Positions 1 to 6,556 of a stretch of 9,572 nt of DNA are shown here, piece by piece. The DNA is from DATKMP01 sp035541775 (GTDB lineage Bacteria; Bacteroidota; Ignavibacteria; UBA10030). Each line of letters opens with the position of its first letter. Position 1 is the first letter of the stretch. A program made the position numbers and the translations under genes. The DNA is taken from NCBI GenBank assembly GCA_035541775.1, contig DATKMP010000138.1, forward strand, positions 1-9,572, given 5' to 3'. The notes beneath the pieces are model-generated. The model saw only the letters and a list, made by a program, of their open reading frames with translations, had not been told where the DNA came from and did no database searches.

Positions 1-2
1 TC

Positions 3-1070
3 ATGCTTCTCTGCATCGTCGATGGAGCATGGCAAAGGGCCGCAGCGCAGGAAGTACATCAAGAGCGGCAGTACTATGCCTGGGGTCATCAAACGGATGT
101 GATGAGTGGGGATAAAAAAATGCCCCCGCACATTCTTCCTCTTGTTCAAGTGAAAGGAAATAAATTTGTCAATGCTGCGGGCGATACAATTTTATTTCGG
201 GGCGTTGCGATTGCCGATCCCGATAAGTTAGAACAACAAGGAAGATGGAATAAAAATCTTTTTGTTCAGGTCAAAGAACTGGGAGCGATGATTGTGCGCA
301 TTCCGGTGCATCCGGTTCCATGGCGGATGCGGACACCGGAACAATATCTGCCGCTTCTTGACCAAGCTGTGGAGTGGTGTTCCGAACTCGGAATGTATGT
401 CGATATCGATTGGCATTCGATCGGCAATCTTGGAATGGAACTGTTTCAAAATCCAGTTTATAATACAACACGGAAAGAGACTTATGAATTTTGGCGAACG
501 ATGGCAATCCACTTTAAAGGAAATACCACAGTCGCTTTTTATGAACTTTTTAACGAGCCCACAGTGGAAAACGGAAAACTCGGTTCGCTGACGTGGAGCG
601 AGTGGAAAGCCATAAATGAAAACATCATTCGTCTCATTCGCGCGTACGATACGGAGAAAATTCCTCTTGTCGCGGGACTCGATTGGGCATACGACCTCAC
701 GCCGCTTCGCATCGAACCGATCCAGGCTGCTGGAATTGGATATGTCACACATCCGTATCAGCATAAGCGCAAGCCGCCGTATGAACCAAAATGGGAAGAA
801 GATTTTGGATTTGCTGCTTCCGAGTATCCGGTGGTTGCCACGGAGTTTGGCTTTATCGAACGAGGGAGCGCAACCGAAGAGTATAAGAATGCCATCGTTC
901 AATATCTTGAAAGAAATGGCATCAGCTGGATATGCTGGGTCTTCGATCCGGATTGGTATCCGCAGTTGATTGAATCGTTCGACACATTTAAACTTACAGG
1001 CAGCGGAGAATTTTTTCAACAGGCGCTGCGGCAAAATCTACAACAGCCGAATCGTGGAGTGCACAAATAA
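3..1070 (+). CDS. GH5-type (cellulase/mannanase family) glycoside hydrolase, 5' end truncated by window
   Basis: Probable secreted endo-glycanase of glycoside hydrolase family 5, a retaining (beta/alpha)8-barrel enzyme acting on beta-1,4-glucan, mannan or a related polymer. Numbering from the ATG at base 3, the hallmarks appear in barrel order: VRIPVHP (R99), DWHSIGN (His138), FNEP with Asn184 and acid/base Glu185, THPY (His250), ATEFGF with nucleophile Glu281, and a Trp-rich WICWVFDPDW near residue 310. The barrel spans about residues 48-345 and looks complete. The first ATG is probably not the true start: the 16 residues before the AAAQ|EV motif look like the end of a signal peptide whose basic N-terminus lies upstream, and the frame is open to the window edge. 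An internal ATG at 120 is possible but would lose that signal. It is followed 22 bp later by an acetyl esterase gene. GH5 subfamily and substrate cannot be told by eye; mannan or glucomannan is a guess from the esterase neighbour. Confidence 0.87.
   Translation: MLLCIVDGAWQRAAAQEVHQERQYYAWGHQTDVMSGDKKMPPHILPLVQVKGNKFVNAAGDTILFRGVAIADPDKLEQQGRWNKNLFVQVKELGAMIVRIPVHPVPWRMRTPEQYLPLLDQAVEWCSELGMYVDIDWHSIGNLGMELFQNPVYNTTRKETYEFWRTMAIHFKGNTTVAFYELFNEPTVENGKLGSLTWSEWKAINENIIRLIRAYDTEKIPLVAGLDWAYDLTPLRIEPIQAAGIGYVTHPYQHKRKPPYEPKWEEDFGFAASEYPVVATEFGFIERGSATEEYKNAIVQYLERNGISWICWVFDPDWYPQLIESFDTFKLTGSGEFFQQALRQNLQQPNRGVHK
997..1016 (+). repeat. Direct repeat, copy 1 (end of the GH5 gene)
   Basis: A 20-bp segment inside the last codons of the GH5 gene matches 1150-1169 at 19 of 20 positions; the only difference is A1007 against G1160. 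The copies are 153 bp apart, a multiple of three. Confidence 0.55.
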
Positions 1071-1092
1071 TTCTGTCCACTCGTTCGAAATT

Positions 1093-2178
1093 ATGAAGTG
1101 GAAAATTTTTATTGCAGCTGTATCGTTCGTTGCAGGCGTCAATAATATGCAGGCAGCGGGGAATTTTTTTCCGGCAAACCATCCGTTCATTCAATATTTC
1201 GGCCGCTGGAATATGAGTGATACAGGACACGCTCAATATTCTTGGCCAGGCGTATATTTGCGGACCGAATTCACAGGAACAAGCATACGGATTCGCATGA
1301 CGGATAGTACCAATTATTTTAACGTCTCGATAGACGGCAACGTGCATCATGTTTTTCATGGCACTCAACGTGGCGAAACGGAATACGTCCTTGCTGAAAA
1401 TCTTCCCAATGCCAACCACACGCTTGTATTCAGCAGAAGAAATATCACATTCGAATCTCCCTATTCTTTGGGAGGTTTCGTTTTAGACAGCGGCGCGACA
1501 CTCCTTCCGCCGCCGCCAAAACCGTTGAGAAAAATTGAATTCATTGGCGATTCATTCACGGCCGCTGAGAGCAACGAAGCAACCGAACCATCGTTGCCCT
1601 GGGAAGCGAGATTTCCAGTGACCAATATCGACAAAGGATTTGCCGTCATTATTGCAAAACATTTTCAAGCTCAATATACAACCACATGCCGATCTGGAAG
1701 CGGCATGTATTGTAATTGGCAGGGCGATACGAATATTGCCATTCCCAAAATATTCGATCGTACATTGATGGAACAAAAATATCCGCAATGGAATTTTCAA
1801 CAATGGATTCCCGATGTTGTCGTAATTTGTCTTGGATTGAATGATTTTTCAGGATTGAAAGATTCATCAGGAATCGTATCTCATGAAAAATCTCTGAATT
1901 TTAAAACGGCATATCGCCGGTTCGTTCACAAGTTGCGAGATGTCTATCCTCGGACAAATATTGTCGCTGTTGCCGCATATCCAGAATGGATTCGTTTCCA
2001 CGTAAAACAGATCGTTGATGAAGAAATCGCATCGGGGCATCATGATATTTTTTATGCAACATTCGATGAAATTCCGGGCGGTTATGTCGCCAATGGTCAT
2101 CCGACCGTTGCGACACATCAAAAAATGGCAGATCAAATAATCCAAGCCATGGAGTCGTTCAATCTTTTTATTAAGTAG
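1093..2178 (+). CDS. CE2-type acetyl esterase (jelly-roll plus SGNH/GDSL hydrolase), secreted
   Basis: Predicted exported carbohydrate O-acetyl esterase of 361 residues. I start it at 1093, not at the in-frame ATG at 970: the 1093 start gives a textbook signal peptide (MKWK, hydrophobic core, cleavage near MQAA|GNFF), while the earlier one adds 41 residues overlapping the hydrolase gene and hides the signal. No clear Shine-Dalgarno precedes it, so it may be coupled to the gene 22 bp upstream. Residues about 28-140 form the N-terminal beta-sandwich typical of CE2 (GRW..., SWPGVYLRTEFTG, YFNVSIDG). The SGNH domain follows: IEFIGDSFTAAES with nucleophile Ser154, an oxyanion-hole RSGSG at 200-204, GLND at 248-251, and NGHPT with catalytic His336. 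The usual Asp three residues before the His is Ala here, giving a Ser-His dyad arrangement of the kind described for some CE2 enzymes. Known CE2 members deacetylate xylan and glucomannan. Family fairly sure; substrate inferred. Confidence 0.85.
   Translation: MKWKIFIAAVSFVAGVNNMQAAGNFFPANHPFIQYFGRWNMSDTGHAQYSWPGVYLRTEFTGTSIRIRMTDSTNYFNVSIDGNVHHVFHGTQRGETEYVLAENLPNANHTLVFSRRNITFESPYSLGGFVLDSGATLLPPPPKPLRKIEFIGDSFTAAESNEATEPSLPWEARFPVTNIDKGFAVIIAKHFQAQYTTTCRSGSGMYCNWQGDTNIAIPKIFDRTLMEQKYPQWNFQQWIPDVVVICLGLNDFSGLKDSSGIVSHEKSLNFKTAYRRFVHKLRDVYPRTNIVAVAAYPEWIRFHVKQIVDEEIASGHHDIFYATFDEIPGGYVANGHPTVATHQKMADQIIQAMESFNLFIK
1150..1169 (+). repeat. Direct repeat, copy 2 (signal-peptide junction of the esterase gene)
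   Basis: Second copy of the 20-bp segment at 997-1016. It encodes the QAAGNFF stretch at the esterase signal-peptide cleavage site. In the esterase reading frame copy 1 would read QAAENFF. Confidence 0.55.
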
Positions 2179-2187
2179 GTATAAGCA

Positions 2188-3180
2188 ATGAAAAAATATT
2201 TTCCTTCAGACCATCGATATGAAACAATGAAATACAACCGCTGCGGCCGGAGCGGTGTGCAATTGCCCGCGGTGTCGCTCGGGCTCTGGCATAATTTCGG
2301 CAGCGTAGATGATTTTACGAATGCACAAAATATGATTCGTCATGCCTTCGATCTCGGAATCACACATTTCGATCTTGCAAATAATTATGGCCCTGTCGCA
2401 GGAAGCGCAGAAAAAAACTTCGGAAAAATTTTGAAACTTGATTTACTTCCGTTTCGCGATGAATTGATTATTTCGACCAAAGCCGGCTACGGAATGTGGC
2501 CCGGTCCGTACGGCGATTGGGGATCGAGAAAATATTTGATCGCGAGTTTAGATCAGAGTTTGCGGCGTATGGGATTAGAGTACGTGGATATTTTTTATCA
2601 CCATCGGCCCGATCCGCAAACTCCTTTAGAAGAAACAATGCATGCCCTGGATCAAATTGTCCGGTCAGGCAAAGCGTTGTATGTCGGCATTTCAAATTAT
2701 CCGGCAGAACTTACGAGCAAGGCATCGGCACTATTGAAAACGCTCGGAACTCCGTGCCTGATCCATCAACCAAAATATAGTATGTACGAACGATGGGTGG
2801 AAAAAGACTTGCTGAATGTGTTAGGCAAAGAGGGAATCGGATGCATCGCGTTTTCACCTTTAGCGCAGGGATTGCTGACAGATAAATATTTTAAAGGGAT
2901 TCCCAAAAATTCCCGAGCCGCCAATCCACATGGTTTCCTTAAAATTGATCAAGTAACAGAAGAAAAAATTTCAAAATCGTTACGACTGAACGAAATAGCA
3001 CAATTTCGAGGGCAGAAATTATCTCAAATGGCGCTTGCATGGATTTTAAGAAATCCAGAAATGACATCTGTTCTTATCGGTGCCAGCCGTCGGTCCCAGA
3101 TTGATGATGCCGTTGGATCGTTGAATAATTTGAAATTCACACAAGAGGAACTTCATCAAATACATGGCATCTTGGGATAA
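2188..3180 (+). CDS. Aldo/keto reductase, YghZ/Gpr (Kv-beta-like) type
   Basis: Cytoplasmic NADPH-dependent aldo/keto reductase of 330 residues, close in length and sequence to E. coli YghZ (Gpr, L-glyceraldehyde-3-phosphate reductase). The AKR tetrad is intact: Asp62 (THFDLANNYG), Tyr67, Lys98 (ISTKAGY) and His139 (FYHHRPD). Family landmarks include LGLWHNFG (31-38), MWPGPYG (103-109), GSRKYLIASLDQSLRRMGLEYVDIF (112-136), GKALYVGISNY (161-171), FSPLAQGLLT (222-231) and the C-terminal cofactor-binding VLIGASRRSQI (295-305). The start at 2188 fits because the segment before KYNRCGRSG resembles the N-terminus of YghZ; a second ATG at 2227 would remove it. There is no signal peptide. It begins 9 bp after the esterase stop, and the sequence around that stop (AGTAGGT) may serve as a weak ribosome-binding site, suggesting an operon. 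Beside polysaccharide hydrolases it might reduce a released sugar or an aldehyde derived from one, but the physiological substrate is unknown. Confidence 0.92.
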   Translation: MKKYFPSDHRYETMKYNRCGRSGVQLPAVSLGLWHNFGSVDDFTNAQNMIRHAFDLGITHFDLANNYGPVAGSAEKNFGKILKLDLLPFRDELIISTKAGYGMWPGPYGDWGSRKYLIASLDQSLRRMGLEYVDIFYHHRPDPQTPLEETMHALDQIVRSGKALYVGISNYPAELTSKASALLKTLGTPCLIHQPKYSMYERWVEKDLLNVLGKEGIGCIAFSPLAQGLLTDKYFKGIPKNSRAANPHGFLKIDQVTEEKISKSLRLNEIAQFRGQKLSQMALAWILRNPEMTSVLIGASRRSQIDDAVGSLNNLKFTQEELHQIHGILG

Positions 3181-3231
3181 AGTATTCCGAGTTCAACTTT
3201 GAGACCTATAGTTTTATTAGAATAATATGGG

Positions 3232-3248
3232 TTTATCGAATTGATAAA
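3232..3248. promoter_or_regulatory. Inverted repeat TTTATC-N5-GATAAA, possible operator
   Basis: TTTATC and GATAAA form a perfect 6-bp inverted repeat around a 5-nt GAATT spacer, about 50 bp after the reductase stop and 220 bp before the receptor ATG. Its size and symmetry suit a dimeric DNA-binding regulator. In DNA this AT-rich, such a repeat can arise by chance, so the regulatory role is inference only. Confidence 0.22.
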
Positions 3249-3359
3249 AACAAATGTTTGAAATGCATTAAAAATGCCATTTCTTACTTGAAAAAAAGGT
3301 CGTAAAGTAATTTTTTTTGGCACTATTTGTGGTTTCTAAATGACGTTACGGTAAAAGAA

Positions 3360-3393
3360 CAAACGATATACAAAGGCGGAAACCTTGCGTTTG
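3360..3393 (+). promoter_or_regulatory. Possible leader hairpin upstream of the TonB receptor
   Basis: Outer arms CAAACG (3360-3365) and CGTTTG (3388-3393) pair perfectly. Inside them CAAAGG pairs with CCTTG with one bulged A, around a 6-nt loop CGGAAA, with a 5-nt ATATA bulge on the left side. It is the only GC-richer element in the gap and lies 78 nt before the receptor start, with a short T-run (GTTTTTG) beginning about 8 nt after it. It could be an attenuator, an mRNA-stability element or an operator. It is not a clean terminator because the stem is interrupted and the T-run is displaced. Confidence 0.3.
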
Positions 3394-3459
3394 CAACTTA
3401 GTTTTTGTAGAGTCACACAAAATAAAATCAATAATTAAAAAACTAAAAGGATTCCTACC

Positions 3460-3464
3460 AGGAG
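3460..3464 (+). promoter_or_regulatory. Shine-Dalgarno AGGAG for the receptor gene
   Basis: AGGAG is followed by a 6-nt spacer and the ATG at 3471. It fixes the receptor start over the in-frame Met at residue 6. The same motif and spacing recur before the next gene. Confidence 0.85.
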
Positions 3465-3470
3465 ACTGTT

Positions 3471-6400
3471 ATGTTTATTGAGAAGATGTGCTACGGAAAA
3501 TTGTTTTTGGGAGTAATGGTTGCGCTCTTTTTTTGCTTTGCGTCTCACACCATGTATGCGCAAGGATCAGGTTCAATAAAAGGGCAAGTAGTCGATAATG
3601 AAACAGGCGAAGCGATTATCGGCGCAAACATTGTCATTGTGAATACGAGTTTAGGCGTTGCCGCGGATGTTAATGGCGAATTTTATTTGAGGTATGTCCC
3701 GGCGGGCAAAGTGACTCTAAAAGTTTCATCGCTTGGTTATGCTGTCGCGACACGAGAAATTGAAGTTGCTGATGGTGCGGCTATCAATAACCAGATTTTT
3801 AGATTGGCACCACAGACAATCACTGGTGAAGTCGTAACCGTCACAGCACAAGCACGAGGTCAAGACCTTGCTATCAATCAACAGCTTGCATCGAATACCA
3901 TTAGCAATATCGTTGCGGCGGATCGCATCAAAGAATTGCCCGATGCAAGTGCCGCAGAATCTATCGGACGGTTGCCTGGCATTTCCATCGATCGATATAA
4001 TGGTGAGGCGACCGGCGTTGCCATTCGAGGATTAGCGCCAAAATATAATACCGTTACCGTCAATGGTGTGGCGTTGCCTGCAACCAACAATCAAGATCGA
4101 AGCGTCGATCTTTCTCTTATTTCTTCCAACCTCCTCGATGGCATCGAAGTAAAAAAAGCCAACACGCCCGATATGGATGCGGACGCACTCGGTGGAACAA
4201 TAGATCTGCGATTAAAAGAAGCTCCGGAAGGGTTTCAAGTAAATGGCGGAGTACAAGGAGGATATAATTATCTTGTAAATAAATTATGCAACTACAGCGG
4301 CAATCTGAGTATAAGCAATCGTTTCTTTGATAATAAGCTTGGCGTCATCGTGGGATTTAATGGAGATCGAAATAATCGGACCGCAGATAAATTAACTGCG
4401 GCATATAACAGTACCACGACCACTATCTATGACAATCAATTAACTTTAAGAAGAGAAGAAGCATACAAAAACCGAGTCGGTGGAAATATTATACTCGATT
4501 ATAAAATTCCTAACGGAAAATTGAGCGCTGATGGTTTCTATAATGAAGCAACAACTCATGGTACGTATTATCAAGATCAAATGGACTTTCAACAAAACAA
4601 ACATTATTACAGCTTGGAATCCGATATATCCACGACGGCTATCTACACCACAAGTTTAGGAATTGTACAGGATTTTGGATGGATAAAGTACGATCTTGGC
4701 GTTGCAGCGGTCGGAACAAAAACAACAGATCCCAATGATTATCAATGGCAATTTAATCAAGAAGCAGCTGCCTTTAATGGAACCTCGCCTGAAATAGTAA
4801 CGATGCCATTGGATCAGGTCTTTTCGCTTGAAACTCCAAACTATAATCAAACAGGGATACAGCAATTATACCAATATGGCAAAGACCTGAATGAAAAAAC
4901 AAAAAGTGCACAATTCAATATACAAATCCCCTATCGATTTACGGATAATGTGAATGGTGACATAAAATTTGGCGGAAAACTTCGCTGGATTGACAGAAAC
5001 TTTGATCAAGAACAATATGGAAGATCTGGTCTTGTGTACGGCGGGCTGTGGACAAGTGTTGCGAAGGAACTGACGACAGCACTTGAAGCTCGGTACCCGG
5101 ATGATTTTAACGAACAATCAGATTCAACTCTTATTGCTAATACCGGTATTTGGCCGCTTACCCGTTTCAATCGAGGTTATGCACCGCCGTCAAATTTTCT
5201 GGGCGGTCAATATAAATTGGGAATGATGCCTGATTTGACGCTTATGCAAGAAATCATGAATGTATTTCCATCTATGCAAAATAGAAATTGGCAGAGATTT
5301 TCCATCGGCTCTTTGGGAAGCGATTATGATGGCATAGAACGCTATGAAGCCGGTTATATAATGACGGAACTAAACATTGGACCATATATTACGTTCACAC
5401 CCGGGGTACGGTATGATGAAGATTACACGCGATATCATGGTGAAACATTCCAAGCTGTCAATAGTTCGAACACGGAAGCGCCTCCAGTCGGTTTAACAAT
5501 GAATACGAGTTATCGAAGCAATAATTTTTGGCTGCCGATGATCCATTTAAAAATACATCCTGTCGAATGGCTTCGAATCCATTTAGCAGCGACGGAAACA
5601 GTAACACGGCCAGACTTTAGTATGTATGCACCAATTACTTCGATCGACGCTTATGGAAATAGTTTGAATGGAGCAAATTCCACCCTGCGAGATTCTCGTT
5701 CTAAAAATCTTGATGCGATGGTTTCTGTCTATCAAAACTATATTGGCTTTATCACCGTTTCCGGATTTTATAAAAGGATTGACGATTTGATTATGTTTGA
5801 AGCTATTCAAACCGTGAACAGACCGCTTTATCTGAATCTTCGTGATACATTGCATTTGATTGATGTTAATGCGCCGTTAACGTGGTTTATCAATCCTCCT
5901 TATTCAGGTGGCTCGGCTCCTCAGATCAATACGTATATTAACAATCAATCGCCGGCACAAGTACGCGGTATCGAGTTCGAGTGGCAGACCAATTTTTGGT
6001 ACCTTCCTTCTGTCTTAAAAGGCATTGTTTATAGCATCAACTGGACATATATCAATTCACAATTATGGCTGCCTATGTGGCTGACGACGACCAAGAGTAT
6101 TTTTGATCCAACAGCGCATGGCTTTGTATCGGTCTCATCGGCAACGGAATCATTTAGATCAAGCCGTATTCCAGATCAGCCGTCGCATATTTTAAATTCG
6201 ACGCTCGGTTATGATTATAAAGGTTTTTCGATTCGTCTCTCATATATTTATCAGTCGGATAAATTTACGAGCAGCGGTGCGACTGCGCTTACTGATTCGT
6301 ACACGGCTCCATATCATCGTTGGGATTTATCTGCACAACAAAAAATTACGGATAACATCCAGTTGTTTGTGAACTTTAATAACTTGACAAATACATACGA

Positions 6401-6491
6401 TGAAAGTGATGTCGAAAATTCGAGCTTCTATCCTCAATCGCTTGCATATTATGGTAAAACGATAGATGCTGGGTTGCGGTTTAATTTTTAG
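3471..6491 (+). CDS. TonB-dependent outer-membrane receptor with N-terminal carboxypeptidase-regulatory-like domain
   Basis: Outer-membrane active transporter of 1006 residues powered by TonB-ExbBD, probably for an oligosaccharide. Order of parts: signal peptide (1-30, ending TMYA|QG); a carboxypeptidase-regulatory-like beta-sandwich (about 34-115: GSIKGQVVD..GEAIIGANIVI..., DVNGEFYLRYVPAG); a TonB-box-like EVVTVTAQ (120-127); a plug (about 135-250) with RIKELPDASAAESIGRLPGI, VAIRGLAPKYNTVTVNG and ADALGGTIDLRLK; then a beta-barrel to the end with PDQPSHILNSTLGYDYKGFS near 901-920, LFVNFNNLTNTY near 965-976, and a terminal LRFNF beta-signal ending in Phe. The plug wording (LPDAS.AESIGRLPG, GGTIDL) resembles the Xanthomonas/Caulobacter-type TonB receptors (TIGR01782-like) associated with carbohydrate uptake more than classical SusC. 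No SusD-like gene accompanies it. It is cotranscribed in all likelihood with the beta-helix gene 65 bp downstream. Class is near certain; the substrate is inferred from the neighbouring hydrolases. Confidence 0.94.
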   Translation: MFIEKMCYGKLFLGVMVALFFCFASHTMYAQGSGSIKGQVVDNETGEAIIGANIVIVNTSLGVAADVNGEFYLRYVPAGKVTLKVSSLGYAVATREIEVADGAAINNQIFRLAPQTITGEVVTVTAQARGQDLAINQQLASNTISNIVAADRIKELPDASAAESIGRLPGISIDRYNGEATGVAIRGLAPKYNTVTVNGVALPATNNQDRSVDLSLISSNLLDGIEVKKANTPDMDADALGGTIDLRLKEAPEGFQVNGGVQGGYNYLVNKLCNYSGNLSISNRFFDNKLGVIVGFNGDRNNRTADKLTAAYNSTTTTIYDNQLTLRREEAYKNRVGGNIILDYKIPNGKLSADGFYNEATTHGTYYQDQMDFQQNKHYYSLESDISTTAIYTTSLGIVQDFGWIKYDLGVAAVGTKTTDPNDYQWQFNQEAAAFNGTSPEIVTMPLDQVFSLETPNYNQTGIQQLYQYGKDLNEKTKSAQFNIQIPYRFTDNVNGDIKFGGKLRWIDRNFDQEQYGRSGLVYGGLWTSVAKELTTALEARYPDDFNEQSDSTLIANTGIWPLTRFNRGYAPPSNFLGGQYKLGMMPDLTLMQEIMNVFPSMQNRNWQRFSIGSLGSDYDGIERYEAGYIMTELNIGPYITFTPGVRYDEDYTRYHGETFQAVNSSNTEAPPVGLTMNTSYRSNNFWLPMIHLKIHPVEWLRIHLAATETVTRPDFSMYAPITSIDAYGNSLNGANSTLRDSRSKNLDAMVSVYQNYIGFITVSGFYKRIDDLIMFEAIQTVNRPLYLNLRDTLHLIDVNAPLTWFINPPYSGGSAPQINTYINNQSPAQVRGIEFEWQTNFWYLPSVLKGIVYSINWTYINSQLWLPMWLTTTKSIFDPTAHGFVSVSSATESFRSSRIPDQPSHILNSTLGYDYKGFSIRLSYIYQSDKFTSSGATALTDSYTAPYHRWDLSAQQKITDNIQLFVNFNNLTNTYDESDVENSSFYPQSLAYYGKTIDAGLRFNF

Positions 6492-6545
6492 AAAACGTAT
6501 TGTGGTACAGTTAACTAATAAATAATCAATCATTCACAAACAAAC

Positions 6546-6550
6546 AGGAG
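6546..6550 (+). promoter_or_regulatory. Shine-Dalgarno AGGAG for the beta-helix protein gene
   Basis: AGGAG with a 6-nt spacer before the ATG at 6557 supports that start. The 65-nt gap from the receptor stop holds no terminator-like hairpin, which supports readthrough from the receptor gene. Confidence 0.85.
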
Positions 6551-6556
6551 TAATTT

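Larger units (their letters stand above)
3181..3470. other. AT-rich intergenic region before the receptor operon
   Basis: This gap separates the reductase gene from the receptor gene and contains no credible coding region on either strand. It is strongly AT-rich with several A and T runs. Visible structure is an inverted repeat near its left end (3232-3248) and a GC-richer hairpin nearer the receptor start (3360-3393). I see no convincing rho-independent terminator after the reductase; an A7...T8 pair around 3291-3320 lacks a GC stem. A promoter is expected here because the gap is much larger than the gene spacings on either side, but no -35/-10 pair or Bacteroidetes-style TAnnTTTG element is good enough to call. 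Confidence 0.6.

Noticed and set aside
228..1034. Long open frame on the - strand opposite the GH5 gene (268 codons)
   Set aside because: It lies wholly inside the GH5 gene, its protein has no recognisable motif, and the + strand protein has catalytic signatures throughout.
970..1092. Upstream in-frame ATG at 970 as the esterase start
   Set aside because: It would add 41 polar residues before the signal peptide and overlap the GH5 gene by 101 bp. The ATG at 1093 gives a canonical signal peptide.
3241..3275. TTGATA as a -35 promoter element for the receptor operon
   Set aside because: No acceptable -10 hexamer occurs at 16-19 nt spacing; the nearest candidates are TGCATT and, too far away, TAAAAA. 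No TAnnTTTG element was found either.
3291..3320. A-run and T-run pair as a terminator for the left operon
   Set aside because: The arms are only A and T with no GC stem, and the intervening bases do not pair well.
3471..6491. Calling the receptor a classical SusC
   Set aside because: It has the regulatory-like N-terminal domain, but the plug motifs resemble the TIGR01782-like type more, and no SusD gene is adjacent.
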